A stretch of 64,000 nt of DNA from Craspedostauros australis (Eukaryota > Bacillariophyta > Bacillariophyceae > Mastogloiales > Achnanthaceae), in NCBI GenBank assembly GCA_026770025.1, contig JAMXDE010000010.1, positions 1,426,001 through 1,490,000 on the forward strand. Direction: 5' to 3'. The notes below the pieces were generated by a model. The model was not told the DNA's origin. It saw nothing but the letters and a program-made list of their open reading frames with translations, and ran no database searches. Shown piece after piece: positions 18,723 to 29,828 of the stretch. Each line of letters begins with the position of its first letter. Position 1 is the stretch's first letter. The position numbers and the translations under genes are program-made.

Positions 18723-21153
18723 ATGGCCGACAGAGAACGTTCCCGTTCCCGCTCCCCGGAGCGTGGAGCCCCACCGGCTGATGCGGATCAGAGCAACGAA
18801 CCACCGGCCGGAGGACCAGCCGATGGCAACCCACCACCAAGCGGTGACAACTCCGGCCCAGCCGGAGATGCCGGAGGCGGTGACGAGGTGAAGCTTTACG
18901 TCGGCAACCTGGATTACTGTACGTTACATTTGTCGACTGACGCGAGGGTTTGGACGTTGGGCGAACACAGCACAACACGACTGCAGCTGTGTGTCTGTCA
19001 TACACAATGATCCACGATTTGCTTTGTTGATTGCTGGTTTGCCTCCTTTGCTCACACCCACCACCTTCTTGCCTGTTCCCTTTTTACTCGTGACGTTGAC
19101 ACACGCATTCCTGAAAACATCATCGATCCACCGATTCATCCATCCGTCCCTCCTCTCCTTCATGCATTCCTTGACTGTCATCGGTCTCCTCTTCCAATCC
19201 TCAAATCATATCCATTCGGCTCGACTCGATTCGATTCCGCGCCTCCCGATTTGATGCAACGGTTCCGCACACCCACACACACGCCCGCACTCTCCTGGGA
19301 CTCGGGTTTGGATCCATACGTACATGCACCTGTGCACGTGTACGTATTCGCACTGATGATCTATCTCAATCGAACTCCCACGCCGACCCGTACTTGATCA
19401 CAATCGATACGTTCACAGCGACCGACGAGAAGAGATTGAGAGAAGAGTTCGGCCAGTTTGGAACCATCTCGGAGGTCTTCCTCCCAACCGACCGTCACAC
19501 TCAGCGTCCACGCGGATTCGGATTCGTCACATTCGCCGGCCGTGATGCTGCTGAGAAGGCCATCGACAAGATGGACCAGACGCAGCTCGATGGCCGCACT
19601 ATCCGCGTGAACGAGTCCAGACCAAAGGGCGAGCGCCGCCCAGGATTGGGTCCAGGCGGCAACGGTGGATTTAACGAAGCCGGGAAGGTGGAGGTGAAGC
19701 TTTACGTTGGAAACTTGTCCTTCGACACACCAGAGGGCGACATCCGCGGCCTCTTCGAGCAGCATGGAACAGTCTCCGATTGCTTCATGCCAACCGACCG
19801 AGACACAGGAAAGGTCCGAGGATTCTGCTTTGTCACAATGCCATCGGCAGACGCCGAGCAGGCCTGCAGCAAGCTCAACGGCCACGAGCTCGACGGAAGA
19901 CCACTCCGCGTCAACGAGGCTCAACCTCGTGGATCTGGCGGCGGTGGCCGAGGCGGATACCATGATGGCGGCGGCGGCGGCGGAGGCTACGGTGGTGGCG
20001 GTTACAGTGGCGGCGGCGGCGGCTACGGAGGGTGAGTTCCAAGACCACTCCACACAAGAATGGCCAGAATCCATACTGGTTCCTGCCGTTTCTACGCTGA
20101 GCTGATCAACGCTGCAGGACTATCCTGTGCTGGATTGTGCAGAGCTATGTCACGCTGCGCTTCTCAGCGTCATGCACACCAACTCTTGTCTGTACGCGTC
20201 CGTGTCTCTGACAACCAGCTCACATTATATCCTTCTCGTGCTTTCCTCGCTATTTTGTTGCGCTCCATCCCATTCCATTCTTTCATGATCATTCAACCCA
20301 ATGCTCATGTGTACCATATTCAATCTTGAACAACAGTGGCGGCGGCTACAGCGGTGGTGGTGGCTACGGCGGCGGAGGTGGCTACGGAGACCGGTAAGTC
20401 TTGGAGCAGCGACCGGAACAGCATCGGAGTACTTGCTCCGGAGCGCCCATTATTTTACCCCACTACATGACTGATCACTTCATGCCAACAAGATACTCAC
20501 ATCCCTTCCTGCGCACTTTCGTCTACTTGTTGATGCGCTCCTTTGCTCGCATTTCTACGCCCTCCTGATCGCGCATCTCTTGCACACAAAACAAACAAAC
20601 AAACGAACAACGCACCCTGCTTCTACAACACTCCACAACATTACACTACAGTGGAGGCGGCGGTGGCGGCTACGATGACCGTGGAGGCTACGGCGGTGGT
20701 GGTGGTGGATACGGCGGCGGTGGCGGCGGCGGCTACGGCGACAGAGGTGGTGGATACGGCGATCGTGGTGGACGGTAAGTATTCACACGAATTCGTTCGT
20801 TTGTTGCTTTGCTGTTCCCTCCCTTTCGCCGGGATGGATACCTCGACTCGATTATACCATACTATCCTTTGGCTGATTGATACCCCCGTTTTGGAGGCCC
20901 ATACTCGAACATTGCACCCATTTCTCCCTTCGGTTGTCTTCAAGCGACTCATCTCTTCACGTACCTTTCTGATTTCGTTCTCGTGAACTCTTACAGTGGT
21001 GGATACGATGACTACAACCGCGGCAGCAGCGGCGGTGGTGGCGGCGGAGGATACGGAGGTGGCGGCGGAAGCGGCTACAGCGACCGGGGTGGCTACAGTG
21101 ACCGCGGTGGATACAGCGGCGGCGGTGGAGGCGGTTACAACGACCGCTTCTAA
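18723..21153 (+). CDS. Two-RRM glycine-rich RNA-binding protein (five exons)
   Basis: Exons: 18723-18918, 19419-20031, 20337-20393, 20652-20774 and 20997-21153, giving 381 aa. All splice sites are GT-AG (donors GTACGT, GTGAGT, GTAAGT, GTAAGT; acceptors CAG), and each join keeps frame. The N-terminus has an RS motif ([12 protein letters not shown]). RRM1 spans about 55-135 (RNP2 [10 protein letters not shown], completed across intron 1 as [17 protein letters not shown]1 RGFGFVTF). RRM2 spans about 157-240 (RNP2 [13 protein letters not shown]1 VRGFCFVTM). The C-terminus is GGYGGGG repeats with [12 protein letters not shown] units. It resembles nucleolin-like or hnRNP/glycine-rich RNA-binding proteins acting in mRNA handling. 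Introns 2-4 interrupt the glycine repeats at equivalent places, so exons 3 and 4 are module-like. Confidence 0.9.
18919..19418 (+). other. Intron 1 of the RRM gene (500 bp)
   Basis: Begins GTACGT and ends CACAG. It splits the first RNP2 region of RRM1 (LDY-STDEK). The content is pyrimidine rich; no exon or RNA gene is seen inside. Confidence 0.85.
20032..20336 (+). other. Intron 2 of the RRM gene (305 bp)
   Basis: Begins GTGAGT and ends AACAG. It interrupts the glycine-rich region after CTACGGAGG. Nothing else is seen in it. Confidence 0.85.
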
Positions 21154-22584
21154 GCACACCGTGCCGCTGGGAAAGCGGAGGACGCAGTAATATGAGATTT
21201 CAGTTCAGATTTACACATTTCGTTGTTGGGTTGGCTGGCGCAGGGGACGGCAGGCACTACTCTGGGTTACCAACCACGTGGGCGGCCTGGAGTCTCCGAA
21301 TCTGATTCTGTTCGTGTGGTTGGCACATTGGCTGGCTGACTCGCAGGCGTCCTGGCAATATCATATCCTTCCTTCCATCGGCTGAGATGAGCTGAGATGA
21401 TCTGAGTTCCGTTTTGATAGAGTTGAGATGAGACGAGCTGAGCTGACTTGGGTGTTCCGGAGGGAGGGATTCGAATGGATTCTGTTGAGTGGGAAAACAG
21501 ACAGTGGGATCCATCCTTTCGATTACTGCACATTTCCGGTGAGTTGAGCCCAGCTTTCTTCCATTTCATCCGTGTCCCTTGTGGTCAGAGTCCAATGAGT
21601 TGCTCGATACATCACGTGCTTGATCGATCTGGATTGAGTGGAGTCAAGTCTGGTGGAGCCGAACAAGCCGGGATTTGGATTGATCTCATCATCGCCATGG
21701 TATCAGCTGGACACGAAGAGGAATGGGTAAGTACATATGTATGGTATGACCTGGACGGTCTCGGCAATTGAAACTTGTAAAATAGCAACTCCTCTACGTA
21801 TGGGTACTCTGCGGATGCGATGATGCGACCTGGAGAAGTGTTGGTATCCCTGACTTGTCCTCCACATGCAACTCCCCGGCCAGGCAGATGGACTTTTGCA
21901 CGCATGAAATGCCTTGGGGCAGAGCAGACGTCGCCAGGACGCAACTTGTGCTCTGGGCGAAAGTGGAGATTGGATCATGGTCTCAACCGAGGATTACCGA
22001 GATTGCAGGAGGATGAGGATCCGCGGCTGGGTCTGATCGTCTGATGGTCAGCATATCCTCTGCAACACAAGGAGCGTTCCCGATTTCTCGTGACTCATAC
22101 CCGCGCACATGGCGAAGAAGGCAACCAAACACGCGATGGCAATTGTTCTGTTCCCGTACAAATACTGACAGAAACCCTGTAAACACCGCTGTTGCGGAGA
22201 GTCGAAGAGGCAAATGGAAATCGAAAGAGATCCATGCGAAGAGTTGCATGACAACCGATCACGTGACAGGAATCTGGAGCAGCATGACACAAAGCATACT
22301 CGTACTCTGGCACGTGAGACAAGCAGCAACAAGACCAGACACCGATTCACGCTGATGCAAACAGAGAGCAGGATCGAGCGCAGACACTCAACTTGGGGCG
22401 CCTTGAACAATCGCCAATCCACCCATAAACATGACCTCAACAACGACTTCCTGACACTAGATGCTTCTCAGTACCACCAAGCCAAATCACACCACATCAA
22501 ACCACACTCAACTCAACTAAACCAATTCAAACCTCATATAATATTATATTCTATTATATAATAATACAATATCATACGAGGAGG
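21154..22584. other. Intergenic region, 1.4 kb
   Basis: Contains a short 10-bp tandem repeat of GCTGAGATGA near 21381-21406 with related GAGATGAGCTGAG sequence to 21450. The last 60 bases are strongly AT rich (ATAATATTATATTCTATTATATAATAAT, 22536-22570), just before the next start, and probably lie in the promoter or leader. No supported ORF. Confidence 0.5.
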
Positions 22585-23167
22585 ATGAATCAAGCCGAGC
22601 CTCAACGAGAACCACTTGCCTGGTCGCGTTGGCCAGACACGAAGGAGTACCCAAGGGACATGTGCATGGAAATGGATATCTCCGAACATGCGTCCGACGC
22701 AACCAACGACACCGCAATGACAACGTCGTTGCTCAAAGTCAATGACGGCAACGCACAGGAATGGGCCAAGTTCCGACAGAAATTCGAATCCATGATGGCC
22801 GCGAAGGGCGCGACGACCGCAGCGCAAAGGATCATGCATCTCAACACCCTGCTGAAGGAGGGTGGCTATGTGGCAACACCGAACCACGGTGCGGGCATCC
22901 TCGCTGCAGGAGCACTCTTCTTTCTGCATGCTGCGAATGCATGGCAGCGCGTGGGGAAATCACCTGCCTGGCTGCCGCGTCTGTCGTTGATGCCTCGTCC
23001 GAATGCGGCCGCATCGATCGAGTCCGAATCGATGGACATCTCGGATATGGCATGTCCATACGATGATGGCAGCCAGCCTCCCGATTTGGATGGATGCTCT
23101 CACAATCAGCCATTCCATGCGTCCAGCAGCTCCCACCTTGAGACGAAAGCCAACACCAACGCCAATA

Positions 23168-23198
<31 letters not shown>

Positions 23199-23358
23199 CA
23201 ACAACAACAACAACAACTGGATGCAAAGAGACATGCCAACCGACATCAACAAGAAACGAAAGCAATACGAGGATTGTGGACCTTCCACGACGAACAAGCG
23301 CTGCAGACTGGAGTGGACGAATCAGCCATCGCCATCGAGCAATGGCTTGATCAAATGA
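22585..23358 (+). CDS. Unknown Ser/Asn-rich protein
   Basis: A 257-aa single-exon ORF. Residues about 48-105 look folded (LKVNDGNAQEWAKFRQKFES, AAQRIMHLNTLLKEGGYVATP, ILAAGALFFLHAANAWQRVG). The second half is low complexity with a poly-Ser run followed by poly-Asn (about 193-210, encoded by AGC and AAC repeats) and a basic cluster near the end (NKKRKQYED, NKRCRLEW) that could be a nuclear signal. I do not recognise a family. The strong AT-rich stretch immediately upstream and the sustained codon pattern favour a real gene, but it is less certain than its neighbours. Confidence 0.6.
23167..23217. repeat. (AGC)n(AAC)n compound trinucleotide repeat
   Basis: Perfect AGC units switch to AAC units, encoding poly-Ser then poly-Asn in the 22585 gene. 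Likely length-variable. Confidence 0.93.
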
Positions 23359-23888
23359 ATGAGAGGACCCAACCAAGCGAGTAATATTAGAGCATGTAAC
23401 AAAATAGTAGTCGAGTGCGCAAGCATACGCGTACGACATCAAACAGGATGGAAATGTAGTTTAACCTCTTCTCTCTACAAAACACTAGCATTCGATACCA
23501 CAATGACAAGAATGAACATTAAGTATACCACATGTAGAGTATCCTTGACGAATACGTCAGAGAGAAAGACGGTGACGAACACATCTCCCACCTTTTGTGG
23601 CAGAAAGCATCGATGATCGCGACACGTTCGTGCGTTGTTGTTGCCATCAAAGGAAAGAACTTGGGTTGGTTCGGAATTGTGTCCACGAGCACTCACGAGC
23701 ACAGAAGAAGAGATCAATAACGACCGCCGATCTGACGGCATCAAATGCAACAAGAAATGAACAAGAGAGGATACCGAGATCAACAAGAGATCAAGAATAG
23801 AGAGTGCCTGCCACAACCACTTTTCCAACCCACACCGACCACTGTGTCAATCACTAGCAATAGCAATAGCAATAGCAATGCCAGCACG
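23359..23888. other. Intergenic region upstream of the PPR gene
   Basis: 530 bp. The frame of the PPR gene is open from 23745 and includes upstream ATGs, but that segment (poly Ser-Asn, no signal character) reads better as leader. Nothing else is seen. Confidence 0.5.
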
Positions 23889-26800
23889 ATGCATTCCCAA
23901 GGAGTATGCGAACGCAAGATGAAGCTGCTGCTGCTGATCTTGCTGGCGACGACGTCGGCAACCGTATCCATGGCTCCATCGGTTGCCTCCACTCACACTG
24001 ACGCTGCTTTGGGCTTCGGTGGACGGTTATATCACCACCAAAAGCAGCAACAACAGCAAAAGCAGCAACAGCAGCAACAGCAGCAACGACAATGCAGACA
24101 ATGGCATTCGCACAGGACGCCTTTGGACAGAACGCAAAGGCAGCAGCATGATGGCTCCAGCACGGCATTGACCATTGCGCTGACGAATGGCGAATTTGAT
24201 CGGTGCTACGATGACAGCGACGACGAATTCCAGCTCGTTCGCAAGGACGTCATCACGAAGATGAGGCAGGGCAACTCCAGAGGCGCATTCGAGAGCCTGG
24301 AGACACTGGTGCAGCTGCTTCCTGATCTCTCGGAGGCCGATAGAAGGGCTCTTGTCGCAAGCAAGTCGTCATCGTCGTCTCGGACCATGCGTTCCGACCT
24401 GCCAACGCAAAAACAGCAGCGTTTGGAACGCATCCTGGATCAGCAGTACGTGGTTGACTCCCAATTCCAAAAGTTCTACCATCAGGCCTTTGCGGCACCG
24501 TACAAGGGCAGAGCGGCTCGGCGTCGTGTGCTCATTGGCCTCGAGAGCATCCACCTGCAGCTGTCTTCTGCGAACAGCAAATTCGTGCATCCCTACAACA
24601 CAATAGCGAGATCCATTCTGCGCGACGCCATCCAGGCGCTGGTGGGCATCAGCAAAAAACAATCCAACTTGCCAGGAGGACATCTCTCCACGATAGATTC
24701 GGCGTATCGCCTGCTGCAGCGCATCATCTCGGGCGTCGGCGTGCGACCATCGACTCAGGTCTTTCGCGAATCGGATTTCAACATCCTCCTCAATGCGTAC
24801 TGCGATGCCGGTCGCATGGACATGACGCACCAGATCGTCGGGTTGCAGGAACGCACGGTCGGTGCCCCGCCTCTGTCGGCATACGCCTACTCCATCCTTC
24901 TCAAGGGATACGGGCGGCTGCGGGATCTCGCCAACATTCACATGATCCTGTCGCATGCGCAGAAAAGCGGCGTCGAGATCGATACCATCATGCTCAACAG
25001 CCTCATGGATGCCTACATCAATTGCGGGCACGTCTCCAAGGCCGACGCGGTCTTTTCCGTCATGAAGAATCCGATGGATGCGGCGCACCAGGAGCGGTTC
25101 GTGCAAGAGCAGTGTCCATTGCGTCATCTGTTTGATGACGACGGCAAGGCGTGTCCCGAACCCGATCAGCACACGTACAATACCATGCTCAAAGGCTTTG
25201 CGGTGCAGGGCATGGTGGACGACGCCGTCCTGCTCTCCAAGGAGATGTACCATCTCGACTACTGGGATGATATCACCACCAACACACTGGTACAGGCGGC
25301 TATCAACGCCAATGATTATGATATGGCGTTGGATTTGCTTGCCCAGTACACGGTCAACATATCCGGCAATACGAACACTATCAACTACAACAACGACAGC
25401 AGCGGCAACGAGAGGAGGAGCCGTCCTCATCCCAATGTCGAGGCCTACACCAACCTCCTGGATGCCTACGGCAAGAGAGGTAGCCTCGAAGATTCTGTCA
25501 AGGTCCTCAAGCTCATGATGAAACGTGGTGTGCCACCCAACGAGATCACCTTTGCCTGCCTCATCGGTGCATTCGCAAGGCACGGCAAGCTGGAGAAGGT
25601 GGATCAGCTACTTGCCTACATACCGACCACCAACTGCCAGACGACAGCCATCACGTATAATTCCTTGATTTCTGGACTACTGCACTCTAAGGCCAGCGAG
25701 ACTACATGGCATACCGAACACGCGGGCAGATTGGCGCAATCGCCCGTCGACCACGCCGTCATCTACTTGGATCGCATGATGAAGGACGGCGTGCGACCCA
25801 ACGCCGTCACCGTCTCCGTCCTCGTCGATGCCTTCGGTCGTCACAATCCGCCGCGTATCTCGGAGGCCAAGTCCCTGGTGGAGCAGCTCGTCAATCAGAC
25901 CATCATCTCGGCCAACAACAACAAGGTCATGTCGGCCCTCATCACCGTCTGCGGTCAGGACGGCGACATCCAGGGCGCTCTCGATGCCTTCCAACAGCTC
26001 AAGCGCCCCGACCTCATCGCCATCAATTCCTTCCTCACAGCCTGCGCGCGATGTGGTAAGGATAAGATGGCGTTGCGAACCTTTCAGCATTACTTCAACA
26101 CGAACAAGAGCAACAGCGGTCTGCAACCCGATCTCATCTCCTTTTCCGTCATCCTTGCCAGCCAGCTGCAAAAGTGCAGTACGGAAGGCATGTATCAAGC
26201 CTCCAAGTTCTACAATTGGATGCGACAGCTCGATGTGTCGCCCGATAAGCCGTTGGTGGATCTGTGAGTCAGAATTGTGCTGTGTTACATGATGTTGTGT
26301 TGTATTCTGTATTGTCTCGTGCCATACGTGTGCAACTCCACACAACATTGCACCTTGAAATCCTCAACGTCAACTCTATCAATCTCTCACACACTAATAT
26401 GTACTATACATCCCGTCTGCCTTCCTCCACTACCAACAACATCACTGTGAATTGACCGGCATACACTCACACGTACGCGCACACACAGGACGCTACGACA
26501 AGCCATCCAAAAGGGCAAACAAAGCGGATTGCAGAAATCCGATGCCCGCTTCATCGCCCGCGTGCTGCGAGACGCCGAATCGTTGAACTGGCACGACGGA
26601 CAGCTGGAGGTGCGTCAACGTGCCGTTGAGGCCTTGGTGCGTGGTAGCGCCTCAGCCGATCTGTGGCAGCAGGAGGCCGCCATGCAAGGCCTCTCCTCTT
26701 CGTTGGATGAGCAGGATGCCATGTTCGAGCGGCATGGCTGGAATACGGTCGATTCGGGCTTTCGATTGTGGGGGAACGGTTCGCCGCAGCAATTGGCGGA

Positions 26801-26897
26801 TGCCGTCAACGATGTGGGGGGCAGCGGCACCAGCGAAGACGCATTCTTGACCTCGAAAGGATGGAATGATGTTGATTCCGGGTTCCGGTTGTTCTAA
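23889..26897 (+). CDS. Organellar pentatricopeptide repeat (PPR) protein (two exons)
   Basis: PPR proteins bind organellar RNA, one repeat per base, to guide processing, stability or translation. Exon 1 is 23889-26263 and exon 2 is 26489-26897; the intron of 225 bp has donor GTGAGT and acceptor CAG and restores a Leu codon. This gives 927 aa from the chosen Met (MHSQGVCERKM). The Met at 23745 is also in frame, but 23889 or 23919 places a hydrophobic LLLLILLATTSATVS at the very N-terminus, consistent with import to the ER/plastid route. A Gln-rich stretch follows. P-type repeats run from about 290 to 790, with phrases such as LNAYCDAGRMDMTHQIVGL, SILLKGYGRLRDLANIHMIL, YNTMLKGFAVQGMVDDAVLL, YTNLLDAYGKRGSLEDSVKV and NSLISGLLHS. 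The C-terminal region after the intron carries GWNxVDSGFRL twice. Confidence 0.87.
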
Positions 26898-28070
26898 TTG
26901 CAAGTTAGAGTCGGCGACGAGACTGCTTCTCGTCTTGTTGGGCTGCGCACGAGTCATCTTCATTACTGGTTTACTTCTCTCCACCCGCAGCTCGTGGAGA
27001 GTACAACGGTCATCATATCATAGACAACAGGGTAATGGGAATAGAGACGACTTTGAACTTGCGCTCGCACGTCCAGTCCACGCTTGCGGCACGACTCATC
27101 TCCCTCCAGCTTCACAAGTGCACGCACACGCACTTGTCGGACTTCCCAAACATGAAAATAGACAGATAGGGAAGAGGAAAGAGACAAAGATAGGAGGTAT
27201 CACATCTACTTCACTCGTATCCCAATTCAGCCACTACCGCACGACTGCCCGGATGACGTGACGAACAACTCGTGGCGGATGGGTCGGCAAACAACCAAAA
27301 CTGGACTGGCTCTGTCTTGTTTCCCTCCGAGGCCCAAGTCCACCCAAGCCTCTCTGGCGCGAGGAGTTGGAGTATTCATGACTGGTGCGACTAACACGTT
27401 TGGATTCCAAGACTGGATTCTCACAAGCACACGACTGTTTCAGTTCCGCGTTTGGAACCAGTGTCTCACGACTCTCCGAGTGATGCAACAATCCCCAGCG
27501 TTTCGAATCCGGGTTCGCGGTATTGGTGGCGTCTCCAATCACGACTGACACCAGGAAGATCGATCGTGGAAAGACCATCCCGGAAATTGTTCGCGTTGCG
27601 TTCACGTGTGATGTCGATCGCCTTTTCTTTGGCACGACAGTCGTGGGTTGGGAGCAAAGAGGCACGAAGAAAGCGCGGTGACAGACATGAGGCGAAAGAG
27701 AAGCCCGAGGAAGGCATCATTGTGCGTTGCCTCGTGTCGAACACAATTGAAGAATGCTGCACAGGCACACAGAGAGCGAGAGAGAGAGAGAAGGCAAAGA
27801 AGGAAACGAAGCAACACAAACAAGACACACCATCCCAACACCGAGAAAGAGAGAGATTCATCACTTGCACACAAATCGCAACTCACAGCAATCGACAAAG
27901 CAACCAATCAAGCATCAATCAATCATCACAAACAGAAGCAATAGCATCACCAACATAGCAACAACGCACGACCACAAACCCGACGCACCAATCCATCCAT
28001 CCATCCATCCACCAACGGTCACAATAACATCAACACGATAGACACCAGCAATCAGCAATCAGCAAGAAAC
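26898..28070. other. Intergenic region upstream of the short DUF6824 gene
   Basis: 1.17 kb. It holds GA-rich runs (about 27774-27795) and an ATCC tetranucleotide repeat, and ends in a long AC/CAA-rich leader-like stretch. Several overlapping ORFs of 95-170 codons have no recognisable content. Confidence 0.5.
27991..28011. repeat. (ATCC)n tetranucleotide repeat
   Basis: Five perfect ATCC units in the leader region of the short DUF6824 gene. Confidence 0.9.
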
Positions 28071-28874
28071 ATGACTGCAGCAACCATGACACAGACACCA
28101 GCGAACACAGCCATCAACAACATCAACATGAACAACATGAACAGCATGAACAACATGAACAACATCAACAGCATGAGCATGAACGTGAACATGAACACCG
28201 TAAGCAACAACCAGAGCGCAGCAGGTTCCATCGGACCAGATGATGTGCTGCTCGGAAGAGGAGGCGCCACGAACAACCACATCGGCAACAAGCGGTATAG
28301 GAAGATCGTCTCCGATTTCCAGCAGGAGTACCTGACCGCAAAGAAGAAGAACAAGGTCGTCATCTCGAGACGCATCGTCGCTGTGGTTCACTCCAACGGC
28401 GGACGATTCCTGAAGCGCAACACCGAGATCGACGCCTGGGAGGAGGTTCCACACAAGAAGGCCACCGAGAAGACTTCGCAGGCCTTGCGCGAAGGACTCG
28501 ATGTCCGACACAAGACCACACGACCCGCCAAGATGCCGCGGCGATACAGCGACTCCAGCGATGACTCTCCAAAGAAGCGCGGCCGCGTCGTCGAGGGCGC
28601 AGTCGTCGCAGCTCCAGTCACACCGCCACCAACGCACATGTACTCCTTGCCGCACATCGCCATGATGACCGGAGCGATGGTCTCACCCGCCATCGCCCCA
28701 CCACAGATGCCCGAGCTGCAGGAGGAGAAGGCTGCGATGAACCAGCGCCACATTCCAACAGCAGCGCCACCAACCGCATCAACTGCACCACCGCAGACAC
28801 TCAGCACCGCCAACATCCGAATGCAGCCAACCAAGGTGCTTCAGTCCCAGTGCGAGAACGTCGAGCAAGTATGA
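28071..28874 (+). CDS. DUF6824-domain protein, short form
   Basis: A 267-aa single-exon protein and the second DUF6824 member in the window. Residues 1-45 are Asn/Met repeats (NNMNSMNNMNNINSM). The domain (about 54-148) shows PDDVLLGRGGATNNHIGNKR, YRKIVSDFQQEYLTAKKKNK, GGRFLKRNTEIDAWEEVPHK and KTSQALREGLDVR. These match the long form at the LGRGG, IGN, RFLK and TSQALREGLDVR positions, but this copy is more divergent in the middle helix. A basic cluster follows (SDDSPKKRGRVV), suggesting nuclear location, then a Pro/Ala/Thr-rich tail. Function is unassigned. The shared tail after the domain and the same strand suggest relatedness, but low identity outside the core argues against recent tandem duplication. 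Confidence 0.85.
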   Translation: MTAATMTQTPANTAINNINMNNMNSMNNMNNINSMSMNVNMNTVSNNQSAAGSIGPDDVLLGRGGATNNHIGNKRYRKIVSDFQQEYLTAKKKNKVVISRRIVAVVHSNGGRFLKRNTEIDAWEEVPHKKATEKTSQALREGLDVRHKTTRPAKMPRRYSDSSDDSPKKRGRVVEGAVVAAPVTPPPTHMYSLPHIAMMTGAMVSPAIAPPQMPELQEEKAAMNQRHIPTAAPPTASTAPPQTLSTANIRMQPTKVLQSQCENVEQV

Positions 28875-29828
28875 GTCCATCCATCCACATGGTACGAACA
28901 CATACACCTACACACACCTACATACACGTAAACGTACACGAGCATGAGCATGAACCTGAACATATCGGCAGTGCGCGTGAGGTTCGGCCTGTTGGGAAAG
29001 ACAGTCTGATAGCACAGCACACTAGAGCAGTAGAAAGCCATCTGCATGGAAATGGTAAGAACGGCTAATAGAGAACAATCAATCAATCAAAGAAACCAAC
29101 ATACTTGGGCGAACATCCACACCCACGCAGAGTCATCCAGTACATGGCTGTAGTCGCAGACTAGTGTGCAAACAGAGAACATGTCAGGGTACAACAAAAC
29201 ACGAACATCAACACACGCGGACAACACGCAACGCCATCTTGATGTGGGCCATGCAACTGGAACATTCTATGCAGAACAAGCGTCCAACCATGCATGCGAG
29301 GGAGGTACACGCTCCCAACTTGTTCGCACAGTTGCTTCGGCCCTTGAACAACACCATTCCATGCAATCCTTGTCACCATCCACAACGATGACAACGATCT
29401 GCAACCGCCAGAACCAGTCAAATGTTGGATGCACGTCTACTCAACTCAACTCAACTTGCCACCAAGAAGTGTCTGCGACCAACAGTCACGAACCAAACAA
29501 CGCAAGCAATTGTCGAGACGTGCTCTTGCGAAATCGCACCAGCAACAAAAAATGCATTCGTATCACCATTCTTCGAGAGCAGAACTGACACTTGGAGGTA
29601 AAGTACGTAGGTCAAATGAAGTCTGTTTTAGAGTAAGGGTTTGCGTGAATGGTAATAGGGCCACTCATGTGATTTCCTTGATTGAATCGTACGAAGAGTG
29701 TCGTTGTTTCCGCAATCACCACTTGGCACACATCCCTGTCTGATCCGAAGCCGTGCATCGAGAAATGGGTATTGGCACGTGGGCAATGGTTGGCTGGCTG
29801 CATGCATCCATGAATGTATCCATCAGTC
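28875..29828. other. Convergent intergenic region
   Basis: 954 bp between the short DUF6824 gene and the epimerase stop. It begins with ACATACACCTACACACACC-type runs. No supported gene. Confidence 0.5.

Noticed and set aside
23745-23888. Upstream in-frame ATGs of the PPR gene
   Set aside because: They would bury the hydrophobic presequence behind 48 Ser/Asn-rich residues; not excluded, but less likely than the start at 23889 or 23919.
24369-25583. 404-codon minus-strand ORF inside the PPR gene
   Set aside because: Antisense shadow; the plus strand carries clear PPR repeats.
27495-27545. tRNA-like TTCGAATCC string
   Set aside because: It resembles a B box, but no matching acceptor stem, D-arm or anticodon arm can be folded around it.
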